This document shows, in pieces, positions 33,040-46,009 of a stretch of 64,000 nt of DNA. The notes beneath the pieces are model-generated. The model was not told the origin of the DNA. It searched no databases and worked only from the letters and a program-made list of their open reading frames with translations. Position numbers and translations under genes: made by a program. The stretch lies in the NCBI GenBank assembly GCA_011799875.1, contig CM022299.1, positions 335,900,409 to 335,964,408 on the forward strand, read 5' to 3'. The DNA is from Thinopyrum elongatum. Lineage: Eukaryota > Streptophyta > Magnoliopsida > Poales > Poaceae. Every line of letters starts with the position of its first letter. The first letter of the stretch is position 1.

Positions 33040-33165
33040 GAGTGGGGAAGAAGGAGGGCTGGGGTTTTCTGTAGGAGCGAGAAGAAGAAGAGCAGGCGTT
33101 TTCTGTACGAGTGAGGAAGAAGGTGAGCGGGGGTTTTCTGTACGAGTGAGGAAGATGGGGTGCGG
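33040..33165. repeat. Short tandem repeat upstream of the F-box gene
   Basis: Three copies of about 40 bases with the core GGGTTTTCTGTACGAGTGAG (or variant) at roughly 33063, 33100 and 33133, in the presumed leader of the minus-strand gene. Confidence 0.75.
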
Positions 33166-33299
33166 GGGGAATTGGGGGGAGACGGAAGTGGGAGAGTCCA
33201 GCGAGCTGCAGTATAAGTGGAAGCGAGGAGGAAGGAGGGTTTACTTGGATCTCCCCCTCTTCAAGAAAAATGGGATTTTCCTCGCAAAAAAACAAAAAT

Positions 33300-33700
33300 A
33301 AATGGGCTTTAAGATGGATGGGCTTTTGTATCGGCCTAGTCGGCTGCCCGTGTTTCATACTTGAGGGCCTTAACACTAGAGGCATCCCACTAGAGACAGT
33401 CTCCAGCTCTCCAGCTTATTGCCCATTCGAAAGAAAAAAAGAGATGCCTCCAGCTTAATTATGGCTCCTCATCGGTAACATTTTTCAACTTGAAAAAAAG
33501 TTATAGCTCCTTCTCGGGCCGGCTTGGCATCCACCAAATTAGAGGATGTTGTACTGCATGCAGACACTCACACTGGTTGTAGTGCGATAAAATGAGGGTT
33601 CAAATAACATGCCCACAATATACATAGGCTGTAAAGGTTGACACACTAGTCAACATTCACACTAAACTAAGTTTCACAAGATACGGTATGCATACTAGTA
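33300..33700. other. Non-coding sequence upstream of the F-box gene
   Basis: No exon chain or repeat boundary is recognised. GGGCTTT/ATGGGC phrases fit the rest of the transposon. Confidence 0.4.
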
Positions 33701-36524
33701 GCTAACATTCACAAGCACTTAAGTTCATCATGTTTATGCATCTAAATGATTCACAAGACTATAACCAAGACAAAGCTGTGAGAAGGTGTAGAAATAATAA
33801 AAAAAGATCGATGCTTCTCTGAGCAAAGGGCCTCCCTATGCACGCATTAATTTCTTGGGCATGCTTCTTTCTGCTCAATGTTGTGTCCACTTTGAGCATG
33901 TTGGCAACTCCACAGCTAGCTTGATGGCTCATCTTGCAATTTACGCTGACACATTGCAGCAAACAGAGGAGGCAATAGAGATCACTCAACATCAGACCTT
34001 TTTGTGCAGTTCCACTAAAATCATCTTCATTGTCCTGAATGTGAAAAGATAGGAAAGCGCTATACTTAAACGGTGTCGCAAAACAGTAGCTCATATCAAT
34101 AGCTCGGCATGATAAAACACGATCATCTGGACGAAGGGGATACTGACCTGTGTGAGGAAGATTATGCATAATTTTATAGGTGGTTAGTTGATTTCTACCT
34201 TGGGATCTCCTATGATGGCACAGAGGAAATTCTATGCAATCGATGAGCGCAATTCCTTCCATGTGGCTGTAGAAAATTTGTCCGACTAACCCCAATATCT
34301 TTTTTTGTGCAGTTCCACTAAAATAATGCACTGCTGTTTGCATGACCCCTATTCGCCGGCCATGCCATCAATGACTCGGTCTTTTTAATCTTGCATTGAC
34401 GGCACGACTGCAGTGCTTGTTTGCTCCTCCACATATGACAGTCTCATTCCACACTGCAAACAGCAAGTCAACGTACGAATAAGCTTATTTCATCTTGTGT
34501 TGGTCAATCTACCTAGTTACGAATGTAGGAATACCTGGAGCACCGCGAGGTCAGCTGACAGCAGGTTCTACTAAAATTGAGGGTTGTGCTTCCGTTTGCA
34601 CAAATAGATACCATATGGAGATAGACAACCCTGTTTGCACAAATATGTAACAGGGTTATTTAAGCAGTGTCATTTTTTTGCAGCGGCATATGATTAACAG
34701 TAGCATCTCATATGTTATCAATGGCATTACAGTGACAGTATGAAAAAGTGCCATTAACTAAGAAGTGCCATCACATCAAATCAATACTGGCACTAGATTA
34801 ATGGGGGCTTACATTAACATGCATAAAAATTGCATTATTACTCTGCGATGACAGATTGGGAGTAGCACTTGATCAGTACGTACGTGCACGGTTAACAGGA
34901 ACGATCGTTCTAACAAAGGGTGATACGAAAAGGAGAAACACATCGTCGTGTCAACCATTGTGCAATTAAATTTTGTGCAGTTCAACGGAGATGCAGCTAT
35001 GTTACCGGTGTCAGAGTTTAGTGTAACGGCCCAAAACACTCTTTATGAGAAATAAAGCAAGATAGAAGCATTTCATACAACAGTGGTGGCATTGATTCAG
35101 TTTATCAATGGCAATAGATTGACAGCAGCATTACTTAACAACGATATCACATTAACAGTGGCATTGTTTCATTTTACCTGTGATGTTAGATTAAAAGCAA
35201 CAGTAAGGGCATTGGGACAGGGGAGGCACAAGCACGTTTTACATCCACCGAGGCATAAAGTGGTGAGGCAGAGGTGTTGCCGAGTGCGGCAAACATGCAA
35301 AGCATGTCTGGATTTGTGCATTTTTTGTTCTCTTCAATGACCTTTCCTATGTGACCACAAGAAATCTAGACGTGCTCATTCTTGGTTGCATTGTCGACCC
35401 AACACCCCCACTTTCTGTCCTTTTTCGACGAAGAGACCGGTCAGGCCAGCATCTTTATTTCCCTTTCCAACCAAGAGATCGGTTCATTAGCCAGTATCTG
35501 CAGTACCTTTTTTCCTCTAATAGTTAAATTTTAGGTGGTGTTTGAGTGTTCGACAAGCCGACGGAGCTAGCTACATGGGGAGCTTTGTAATACTAGAAGA
35601 ATATCCACATGCAGGATGCAGCGATGTGGGGAGCAATCCTAACTTGATGGAAAAAGGGATGCAATGACGTGGGGAGCTGGGCCATTAGAACAAGGCCGGT
35701 TCTAAAATAAGTTATACGTCCGGTCGGCGGGATGTGGCGAGGCAGGTGGCGGGATCTGCAAACTCGACGCCGGGGAGCAAGGGTGAGGAGGACCTCCCAT
35801 GCCGGCGCCAGGTTAGAGGAAATGGTGCGCGTCAGCTTCCTCATGCCACCGGTGACCACCAGCGGAAGGGATCCGGCCGGATCTGTGTCAACCAGAGAGA
35901 AGAGAGACAGACAAAGAGAGTGGACACCGCCATCTTGTTTAGATCTAGAGAGGGTGAGAGAGTGAGAAGAAGAGAGCAACCCTAGCAAGCAAGTCCCGAA
36001 GTGGACTAGTGGAGTAGTAATTGTTTTTCTCTCCGTAGCGATCGTTTTAAATTGAATACGCGCGGAGCCATCTTTTCATTTAACGTATCAGTAAAAAGAA
36101 ACTCGATCAATAACCACGCCACCGCGTTCAGGTCGCACTTGGTATGGCTGACATTTGGTCCCAGACCCCACATTAAGTGGACAGCTAGATGTCTCAAATT
36201 GTCACGTTACCTGCCTTTTCATGTGCAAATGCGCTCCAACGTGAGTGTACCCGCGCGTGTGCGTGAGGGGAGAGTGAAGTCCGATTTATAAACCTTGAGG
36301 TTGTAGAGCTAGCCGGAAACAAACCCTCACCTTTAAATCCCTGAAGTTTGTACCCTGTCCTCTGTAATCCCGGCATTTTTAACCTTAAGGGCATGTGCGG
36401 TTCAAGGGGTTTTAACGGGGATTAACAAGGATTGTGGGGGATTAAATCATGTACAAGCCAAATTCCCCTCCATTCCTCTCCAAACCCCCTGGGAGGAGGT
36501 TGAACCGAACAAGGCCTAAGACTA

Positions 36525-36720
36525 ACCACAGTGGGAGTAACTCCAAGAGCAACATCGGGTCCAACTCAGCAAATTCGCCTATGTGGCAACTAGTTAATGA
36601 GGAGAGAGGTAAATTGAGTAACTTATAGCTAGTTACTCATTCTATGAGTAACATCACACATACCAAAACAAAATGACTCTATAACCTAATAAATGAAGCT
36701 TTGCATGACACTACACGTGC
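36525..36720. mobile_element. MITE with one intact end, present only in unit 1
   Basis: GACTAACCACAGTGGGAGTAAC at the left and CTAATAAATGAAGCTTTGCA inside match a MITE family common in wheat. A related end (GCTAGTCATAGTGGAGGGTA) sits at 38020. The right end is degraded. Confidence 0.5.
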
Positions 36721-38891
36721 GATGACCACTGGAGCAATCCACTCAGGTTGTATGTAAACATGTGTATACTCTTCATTCATGATTTTTTGTACAAATAGGA
36801 TGCACATGGCGATGTCATCCTCATACCAGCCACTATTGATGGATGGCCACGCAGCGTCGCCGTGCTCTCCTGCAACTGCAACCCGAGTTGTGCAAGCAGC
36901 AACTACGACTGGAATGGAGTACTAGACACACAAGGCATGTTGTTGGTGCTGCTTCATGAGCTACCGAGCCATATAGACGAGCGCGCAATAATGGCCATCA
37001 CCTGCGGAATGAAGGACGTCGTTCTTTCACCGCGTCCTGGCCATCACAAAGGTGGTGACGCACTTTGCGGGGTTGTCAGAGACGGAGTCCGTCGTCCCAC
37101 TCCAGCGACGGGCAGCGCTCGCCCGAGAGCGCGAACGTGGATGCAAATTCGTGCAAACACGGCCGGATTTCATATAAACATGAAGGATTTCATTACATTT
37201 ACATTAAATAAGCTATGCTACTCCGGAGCTAAAGGTAGAATTAATATACCTAATATAAATGGTCGCCGGCCAATCTCCTTGTCCTCCTCGAGCATCCGGC
37301 TGAAGAAGAATCATGCAAGACACCGGCTGTTTTCACCGGCGTCCCCTCGGCGGTGGCCTTCATGGGATACAATCGGTGGCGGCCTCCCGTGTTCTACTTC
37401 TCCTCGATGATGGCGGCGGGCGGGGACGTGCTGGCCGTCACCTCGTCGACATCCACGTAGCCGCGTCACCTCGTCAACATCCGCGGTGGCTTCTTTCTTT
37501 GCCTGCATTGCGTGGCTACGCGCGCATCAACGGCAGATGGTGCAGTCGTAGGCACTGGAGGCGCTGTACGACACGGCGGCGACGAGGGCAGCGATGATGC
37601 CAGTGCTGTCGTGCTCCCTGACAAGCCGGCATGGAGCAACTCGGCACTCTTACTCGAGCTGGATTGGAGCGGCCGGCTGCGGAACCACGCGCTGGCTTAG
37701 GGCGGAAACTGGCTCCGTCGGGCTAGGCGAGGTAGGTGCAGTAGCGAGCTGCCTCGCTCATAATTTCCTGGCTCGACGGGCCACACAGACAGCTTTTATG
37801 CTGGAGAACTGCTCTTCCTGCTCGTCGGATGCCGCCGAAAGAGTGGAGAAAATGGTGGAAGGAGGAGCTTGTCTGGCGTCCCGCTCCTGAACGGACGTGT
37901 GGCCGGAGTGGGTTTCTGGCATTCCATGCGGTTTGAATGCGGCGAGGAGGCGGGTACAGCTGGGAGTGCAGTGGGCGGCGCCCTCGGCCGGCGCGCCGCT
38001 TCAATGGCGGACGCAGTGAGGCTAGTCATAGTGGAGGGTAACTTAGACTAGTAACATGCATATGTTACTACCTTCATATGGACCTTGACGGTGTAGGTCA
38101 CCTTGTGTCCAGATCTAAGATGCCATTGCCACGTGTACCAGATGAGGGACTCCAAGTTCGACCCCCGTGATGCTAGGTGCGAGCCGAGGAACACTATTGG
38201 AGATACCCCCCTCATAATTTTCCTACATTGGTCGTTTAATTCATAGGATAGAATGCTATAGGAATTTTCCCTATGAAATCATGTGTTAATTGGCAATCTA
38301 GCATCCACTCCAACTTTTTTTTCACTTCCTTTGTTTTTCCTGTGTCAAACACTGTGTTAATGCTATGGGATTCAAGTGGACATGCCACTCCAATCCTTTA
38401 TTTTTCCTATTCCTGCGTTTTAAGTTCCTATGAATGAAAGAAAAGAAACAGAGAGAGTACTTGCTCTAAATGATGTGCCGCTGCAAGAGCTGCCTGTATT
38501 AATTAACCATGCTCTAAAAAGGTGGCCCAACTTTGGCTATAGTACTGTACTAAAGGTTAGTAGGTAACCGTGCGCTTGGCTCTTCGCCTCTTCCGGAAGT
38601 CGAACAATGATGATGGTTCTACAGTATATATACTTCTGGCAATCTGACACCGAATGAACTGCTGCATGTCCACCGCTTCTCCTCGTGTTGCGAGCCACCG
38701 CGCGTGCGTGGGCGAGGGAGAGGGCGTAGTAAGCAAGCTTCTCGTCGTTCTGCGAGTTGACAGGACACATCAAAGTTATTTAGTACTCTCTCCAAAAAGG
38801 GCCGACCATGTCCATGGCTACCATCCCGTACTCCGTCATTGAGTACGTGCACGATTCACGTGCCATCGAGGAGAAAAAATATTGCGTAGTA

Positions 38892-38968
38892 CTCCCTCCA
38901 TTTCTTTTTAGTCTGCATATAATATTTGGTCAAAGTCTTATATGTAGACTAAAAAGAAACAGAGGGAG
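38892..38968. mobile_element. Stowaway MITE (77 bp)
   Basis: CTCCCTCCATTTCTTTTTAG pairs with its inverse at the right end (..AAAAAGAAACAGAGGGAG), forming a near-complete hairpin. TA duplications flank it at 38890-38891 and 38969-38970. The paralogous position near 43120 lacks it. Confidence 0.9.
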
Positions 38969-40027
38969 TAGTACGTGCCATCGAAGTGCACGACTCACTT
39001 ACGCACTGCTTAACTCCATTTTCTTGCATGACATGTGCACCTTGATGCTAGATGTCCCGCATGTTGGCAAAAGGATGAACCAAGCTCATGTCAAAAAAAA
39101 GAGTGGAAGAACATAGATTCCCGACGACCGAGAAGGAGCAAGGAACCTCGTGGTGGAGCGTCTGCACTCATAATATTTTATATTATTCAGTGATATAAAA
39201 TCAACCAAATCTCTCCACATTGCTATACCATTCTATAGTGTGAGAATAACTTCGAATGTAAGCCATTGATTCACTCTATCCAACGGTCAATAGTTGGAAA
39301 ATCCAAACAAAACCAGCCATTGGATCAACTCTTTAGCACTCAGATTGTAGCCACCATGCACATCCTGCTGCAACACAGAAACTACCGTGCTATCTGGTGA
39401 ACCATCCCGAACATTCATGCGAAGCCGTGGAGACTTGCAGGGCACGTGCTCATGCAACATGTGGGTTCACAACTTCACATGCTGTCATAGCCAGCTTCCC
39501 CATTTCTTTTCTTTACTTTTCTCTAAGAAGTACTCCTCATCATTTATCCTACATGGCAGTCTAATGATAATACCATTACAAACACGTAAAACTGGTTACC
39601 ATTATTTTCGTAAGTTGGTTGTAATGTTACCTGCAATTTAATAATAAAAAATGTGTAATAAGGTGTAACAACATCTCTATATCATTGGGAAAAAACATCT
39701 ATAGGTTTGGCATGTGTATTTTAATTAGGTATATGTTTCTGTATGATAATTGACGTGCAAAGCATGTCGAAACACATCATACATTGCCCACCTCACGCAT
39801 TCACCATATTCCTCGGCCTTCATGCGACACCTAGTTATAGTATATCCATCAGCCCGTATCGCTTCTCGCTCCTCGTCCTTATAGCCTACTGACTGTACCT
39901 TATTATAATTGCTCTTTGAGCAAACGGCCTCCCTAAGCCCGCATTAATTTCCTGGGCATGCTTCTATCTACTCAATATTGCGTGCACTTTGAGCATGTTG
40001 GCAACTCCACTGCTAACTTGCTGGCTA

Positions 40028-40460
40028 ATCTTGCAATTGACGCTGACGCATTCCAGCACTACGGCAAGGCCCAGAGGTTAATTTGAGAAGAAGTACACAG
40101 AGGTTAATTTGACATACATGACTTATAAGTTGACAGAAATCATATCAATTTTTTTGGAAACATGTCGTAAAGTAACGTGATAGACCTTCGATTAACATGT
40201 GTTGAAAAATGGCTCATCTTGCAATTGACGCTGGCACATTGCAGCACTCTTGCAAGGCTCGGAGGTTAATTTGAGAACAAGTATACAGAGGTTAATTTGA
40301 CATACATGACTTATAAGTTGACAGAAATCATATCTCTTTTTTTGGAAACATGTCGTAAAGTAACGGGATAGACCTTCTTTCAAGCCAATCAACATGTGTT
40401 CAAAAAACAAAAATTATCAAAAAGTAACGCGATAGACCTTCGATTAACATGTGTTCGAAA
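40028..40460. repeat. Direct tandem repeat, period 188 bp, two copies plus a partial third
   Basis: Copy 1 from 40028 and copy 2 from 40216 share ATCTTGCAATTGACGCTG, AGAGGTTAATTTGACATACA and GGAAACATGTCGTAAAGTAA. A third partial copy holds AAAGTAACGCGATAGACCTT near 40421. Confidence 0.88.
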
Positions 40461-40502
40461 ATTACAAAACAAAGACCTCGAGGTTCAACTAATAGGACGA
40501 AC

Positions 40503-40541
40503 CACTGTAAAGGTTTAATTGGCTATTAAACCTTTACAGTG
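40503..40541. repeat. Perfect 17-bp hairpin with 5-base loop
   Basis: CACTGTAAAGGTTTAAT (40503-40519), loop TGGCT, then its exact inverse (40525-40541). Confidence 0.9.
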
Positions 40542-42775
40542 ACCCATCCAATTAGTTAATATCGAGTCCACTTCCCATCTGGTCACCCATCTGATGAGTA
40601 ATCTAGCCTCAGCACAGTTAACTTGGGAGTTCTGTTGGATGAGCTATCGGTAGGGAAGCTGGTCCTTGCTGATAGGCCCCTCCCAATGCTCCACCTTGTA
40701 TAGGTGCTAAGGCTGCCATGTACGCAAAAAGTCTGATGTGGCAATGTAATTAAGAGGAGAGAGATGAGTGTGGTGACCCCAGGAAGAAACAATACCAAGC
40801 GCGAGAACCTAGGCAAAACACTTAAAGAGAAGAATCCCACCAATGCATGAAGAACTTTAGTTGCAAAAGCATTAAATGAAGGATGCTTAGCACCAACAAG
40901 TTAAGCACCTATGCATTGGAGGCTTTAGTTGCTAAAGTTTTTAAGGTGCTTAGCACCTCATGTAAGCACCAATGCATTGGAAGTAGCCATATAGGATGCC
41001 TCTTTGTATCCTTTATGGCGTACCCGGATGACTGCCTGTTTCCGCCCAATGGCCAATGCCACGTCGCCCGCGAATGTAGAAGCTTCCCTTCCTCGTCTAG
41101 CTGCTTCTCGCGTTTTCCCCTATTTTTTGCCGCCTGCCCACCTATAGAACTGCCTCGCGCCGGCCAATTCCTCTCCAAACACCTAGTGAGGCGGTTGAAC
41201 CGAACAAGTCTAGACTTGTTTCTAGTGGATTCGTTGATGTGGCACCGGAAGGGTGTGATAGCTGACTCTGACAAAATAATTGACTACCACGTTGGCATAA
41301 ATGATCATGGGGCCCACTTGTCAGCATGCTGGACGAAGGAAGTAACGCAAGAAGGGTGCGAATCGATTGGCTCACGTGTGATGACCACTGGAGCAATCCA
41401 CTCAGATTGCACGTAAACAAATCCGTGCAAACACGGCTGGATTTCATTACATTTACATAAAATAATCAGTTTCCACGTGGAGTAAGTTTCTCGGATTCCA
41501 CGCGGGTTTAATGTAGGCGTTTAAATGTGGGGAGGAGGCTCGTTCAGCCGGGCGTGCAGCGGGCGGCGCCCTCGGCCAGCGCGCCACTTTAATGGCGGAC
41601 GTAGTGAGAGGTCGCGTCCGCCCTGTGCCGCCTTGACCGTGGACCTTTGTACATTAGTCGTTTGATTCATAGGATTGAATCCTGTAGGAATTTTTACTAG
41701 TATGGAATCACGTGTACTACTGCAACATTTCATTGGAAATCTAGAATCCGCTCCAACTTTTTTTTCACTTCCTTCCTTTCTCCTGTCGCGTCAAACACTC
41801 AATGCTAATACTATGGGATTCAAGTGGACATGCCACTCGAATCCTTTGTTTTTCCTATTCCTGCGTTTTAAGAATCCTAGTACTTGCTCTAAATGATGTG
41901 CGAATCAAAGAAAATAAATGGGGGGAGTACTTGCATATAAACCGGAAGGAGGGAGTAGGTACTAGTACTAGTAGTACTCCTACATAATTGGCGCCGGGTG
42001 CCTTGGACAATGGTTCTTGCTGTTGGACAGGATGAGAGTAGAGGCATAGGGATACTGTAGATTGGAAGTCTTGGCGATCCATTATTCCCCATCTCGGTCA
42101 GAGAGAACTACTTATTCACCTAGTAAGTGAAGTGACAATACACGCTGCAGCAGATGGGACACTTAATTAATAAGCTGAGCCAGCGTGTTGGTGTTACTAA
42201 ATCAGCCTTACCCTATACTGCCATCATGTTTGCCAGTGGAGCACGCTTCCGCAAGAGGTTTGCTTCTGCAAATACGCCTACGCACCTCTCTCTTCCATTA
42301 ACTGCCATATGGGCCCCCTTGCGGTAGACCCACAAGTCATCGGCTTAACTATTTACACTCCGAAGGACGGATGGCCACGGAGGGTAGTCCCGAATTATTA
42401 GGCCGGACGTAACTATAAGACCCTTCTTTTTCTGTTGGCTCTGTTGGCATTGCATTTACTCATTAGGTGAATTAACTTACCGAAAAAGAAGGGACTACAT
42501 GCAAGCGCGACGGTCAAGACTGCATGCAAGGAGGAGAGAGATGGGGCTGCATGCAACCGTATTAATAAATATAAGCAGCCAATGCATGCCCGATTTAAGG
42601 GGGTTTTCTCTCTTTCCCATACCCAACTGTGTACGCGGAACCGATTACTTTCTGTAACTGCCCAGAGCTATTTTTGCCTTGGTCTTAGAGATTCTGTCGA
42701 TGGGTCTTTTCAACCCGGACGGATGTAGTACTATTTAGTACTCTCTCCAAAAAGGGCCGACCATGTCCATGGCTA

Positions 42776-43067
42776 ATCCCTCCGTCTAGGAGAGTAATCT
42801 TAGGTTGTGCACCGTGACCAAGGCGAAGGAAAAAATGAGAGATTTTAATGCTTATTTGCTAATTAATAGAATTGCATGCAATGAACTGACCACTTAATTT
42901 CGTGTTTGAAATTCTAAGTCATTGATGTCATACACGCCCCACATCTCTTATTGGTTGATTCCTTTATTTATGTCAAGAAACAATAAACACGGTGAGTTAA
43001 TGCACCGCGTCCAAGTGTTTTGGGATTATTTGGTTTTCATAAGATGACTACACCTAGACGGAGGCAG
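42776..43067. mobile_element. Stowaway-like MITE (292 bp)
   Basis: The left end ATCCCTCCGTCTAGG and the right end read inward CTGCCTCCGTCTAGG are inverted repeats. TA flanks it at 42774-42775 and 43068-43069. The paralogous site at 38819-38825 (GGCTACCATCCC) is the empty site, which fixes the borders and the TA duplication. Confidence 0.88.
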
Positions 43068-44499
43068 TACCATCCCTTGCTCCGTGCCATCGATTCACGT
43101 TCCATTGAAGAAAATAATGTTGCGTACGTGCCATCGAATAGAATAACTTCATTTATAAATAACGCGCCACCGCGTCATGGTCGAACTTCGATTCATTCAC
43201 GCTTGATTCCTGACCCACCACTGACAACTACTACACTCGCCAAATTATCACATGAGCTACCTCTTCGTATAGAAATGAGCTCACCATGTACCCGCATGTG
43301 AGTACGAAAGAGGCAAAGAGTACCTGCGTCGGTGCCTGCACCTCTTTTCTTCGTGCACGTATTCCTTTTTTTTCGGGTGATTCGTGCACGTACTCCACCT
43401 ATGTTCGTGACCATTGGTGAGTCTCTCCTACTACTTACTCCATTTTCTTGCATGACCTGTGGACCTGGATACTGGATGTCCCATGTGTCGGCAAAACGAA
43501 GAAGAACACTTTTCGACGACCGAGAAGGAGCAAGAAACCTCGCGGTGGAGCGTTCTGGACTCTTAATATATTTTATATATTCAGCGATATAAAATCAACC
43601 CAATCTTCTCCACATCTAGTAGGCCTCCGAAATACGGCAACCCAGTGTAGTTTACATCATACATGGCCCACCTCATGCTATCACCATATTTCTTCGCCTC
43701 CGTGCAACACCTAGCTCTAGTAATCCACAAGCTCGTATTGCTTCTCGCTCCTCGTCTCTCTCAAAGTGCGGCGGGCTGGCGATTTTGCTGTCTATTGAGG
43801 TCGGTTAACTCACACTCGCTCCCACATGTTAGCGACATGCCAAGAGCATTCTAAGAAAATTATTGTACTCTTTTGTTATGGCAAGAAGAGGAAGCGCTTT
43901 GACCGACGGACCAAACGCTCACCATCTAGTAGTTCATTGGTTGGTTTCGATTTTTGAATTGAGTAGTGCTAGTACACTTGATGTTGTGCTGCTACCGTCC
44001 AATATTCGCGTGTGGTGGTTTCTAGAATAAAAAAAAGGAGGTAGTACTTACTGTGGGAAAGGTGAAGTGATGGCTGCTTTGTCCGAGCAACTTATTACTC
44101 TGCGAATATTGGAGTACCAGTAGATTCAACGAAGAGTGAAATGGTGGTTGCTTCGTCCGAGCAACTTACTATGGTGAAGGTGGGGCTCTGTGATTTGACT
44201 GCTCACTAGTTATTATTACTGCGGAGCAGCGACCGGATTGAATCTCCCCTGTAGTTGTGCACTCAATATTGGTGCATGGCAGGTGGAGCCGGATGAAGGA
44301 TGTCCAACATGTCGGCGAAACAAAGTTGAATGGTTTCTGGCATTGCTATCAATCTTTCAGGATTTGTTTATATGTACGCATAATTTTCCAGCATAATGAA
44401 ATTGCACTGTAATGCTATGAAGGTTTCAACTTTGGTTCCCGCAGAAAAAAAAGGTTTGAACTTAGGATTCATGTGTCCTCTTGCCTCAAGATTGTCTCG

Positions 44500-46000
44500 T
44501 TACAACATTCCATCAAATACAAATGAAACTACCATGGTTGCTAATGCATCTCAATGATTCGCATATCAGCGCCAATATTCACATCACAACTGAAGACAAA
44601 GTTGTGAGAAGGTGTACAAATAAAGAAAAATATATAATTGATCGATGTTGTTCGTAGGCATTGCTCCATTTCCTGGCCACGGTGTTCATTGGTTGGCAGC
44701 TAGTTTCACGCAGCTCTGTAGCCAAGAAAGAGGTGTATGGAGGACATCACAATCCGATCATTTTGTGCAGTTCCACTAAAATTGAGCTGATCATCCCTGT
44801 TTGCAAAGATATTCAGTCAGTGTGATTACAATAAAAGTGGAACTAGATGATGAAACATAATACTCGCAAATAGAAGCCGATCACCTCTGCTATCTCTCTT
44901 TAAGACTAACTACTTGTTGGAGAAGATTAGGCTCGGAGTTGGATGAGGAAGATAGCAAAACCAATCTCCCTTTCTGCGGTCCCACAGAAATGTAAAAACG
45001 TTGCCAGTGTGACATTTTGGCGGAACTGCACAAAACATGCTTAAGAAAAAAGTGATTTGTGCAGTTCACCAAAAGGTCGCAATAGCAACAAGGTGAAATG
45101 GATAGCCCTGTTTGCAAAAAGAGGTAGAAAGGAAACAATTACTGCCCAATAACAGTTGAAGACACATACGCCGACAAAAAAGAAGCATATTCCATGTCAT
45201 AAGGGAAAGATAGCAGCATGGTGGATTATCAAAAATGGTGTGACGACGAGATTGCAAGATGGAAAGTACACCGGACGAGCTACGTTTTGGGCAAAGAACT
45301 AGGGAAGATCCACATGCAGCAACGTGGGAAGATGGGCAGTGGGGCAAGGCCGGAGGGGATACCTGGGGGTCGTCGGGATGTAACTAGGAGGGTGGCGACG
45401 AGCTAGATCCGCCCATACTACGGCAGCGAGCAAGTGGCGTAGGCCCTACCGTGCCGGAGCTTGGTCAGAGAGAATGGCGGGTACCGCGGATCGGGACGTG
45501 CTGCCTCGACGCCGTTGAACGGAGAAACGATGCGCATCCTCCCTTTCCGCCGGTGGACGGGATGCGGCCGAATTAGTGACCAACAGTGAGAGAGAGAGGC
45601 CACCGCCGCCTTGTGTGAGATACTGTGAAGAGAGACAAACCCCGGCAGGCAGGCTCCATTGTATATAGTGGAGCGGACTACTTTTTTCTCCATAACAATC
45701 GTTTTATATTCTGTGTACCATTGAGCAATATAACTTTATTTAAAAATAACGCGCCAACGCATCAAGTCGAACTTTGTTTCGTGCACGCATGGTACACGAC
45801 CTCCGTAAGTAAACAACCACTACATGCTCTCAAATTAGCACGTGGGCTGCCATTTCGTACAGAAATGAGCTCCACCGTGTACCCGCACGGGTGTGGCTGG
45901 GCACGAAGCGTGAGTACGTGCACCTATTTTCTTCGTGTACTTACACCACCTACGTGGGTTTGTGTGAGAGAGATACAAACCTAGAGAGAGATGGTGTGTG
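44500..46000. repeat. CACTA internal tandem array, unit 3 (partial)
   Basis: Matches the first half of unit 1: AAAGTTGTGAGAAGGTGTA (44600), the TTGTGCAGTTCCACTAAAAT motif (44762) and the 45305-45905 stretch. It then passes into GA-rich DNA. Confidence 0.65.
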
Positions 46001-46009
46001 GGTTCGTGA

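Larger units (their letters stand above)
33700..39880. repeat. CACTA internal tandem array, unit 1 (about 6.2 kb)
   Basis: Contains segments that recur in the same order further right. The 33700-33960 part recurs at 39912-40070 and, for the GTTGTGAGAAGGTGTA part, near 44600. 35590-36280 recurs at 45305-45905, 37905-38480 at 41490-41903, 38784-38880 at 42733-43130, 38990-39220 at 43420-43616 and 39765-39880 at 43650-43760. No gene is recognised. The frames here (for example minus 33759-34343, plus 36862-37410) are not conserved between copies. Confidence 0.7.
39900..43860. repeat. CACTA internal tandem array, unit 2 (about 4 kb, internally deleted and rearranged)
   Basis: Starts like unit 1 (GAGCAAACGGCCTCCCTAAG) and continues, after a local 188-bp duplication, into segments matching the second half of unit 1. 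The best-preserved shared pieces are the ATGGGATTCAAGTGGACATG region (38372/41814) and the CGACGACCGAGAAGGAGCAA region (39120/43513). Confidence 0.7.

Noticed and set aside
33759..34343. 194-codon minus-strand frame
   Set aside because: The repeated copy near 39.9-40.1 kb does not keep the frame; no recognisable domain.
36862..37597. 182-codon and neighbouring frames as a possible gene
   Set aside because: Not preserved in the paralogous array unit at 41.4 kb and no domain recognised.
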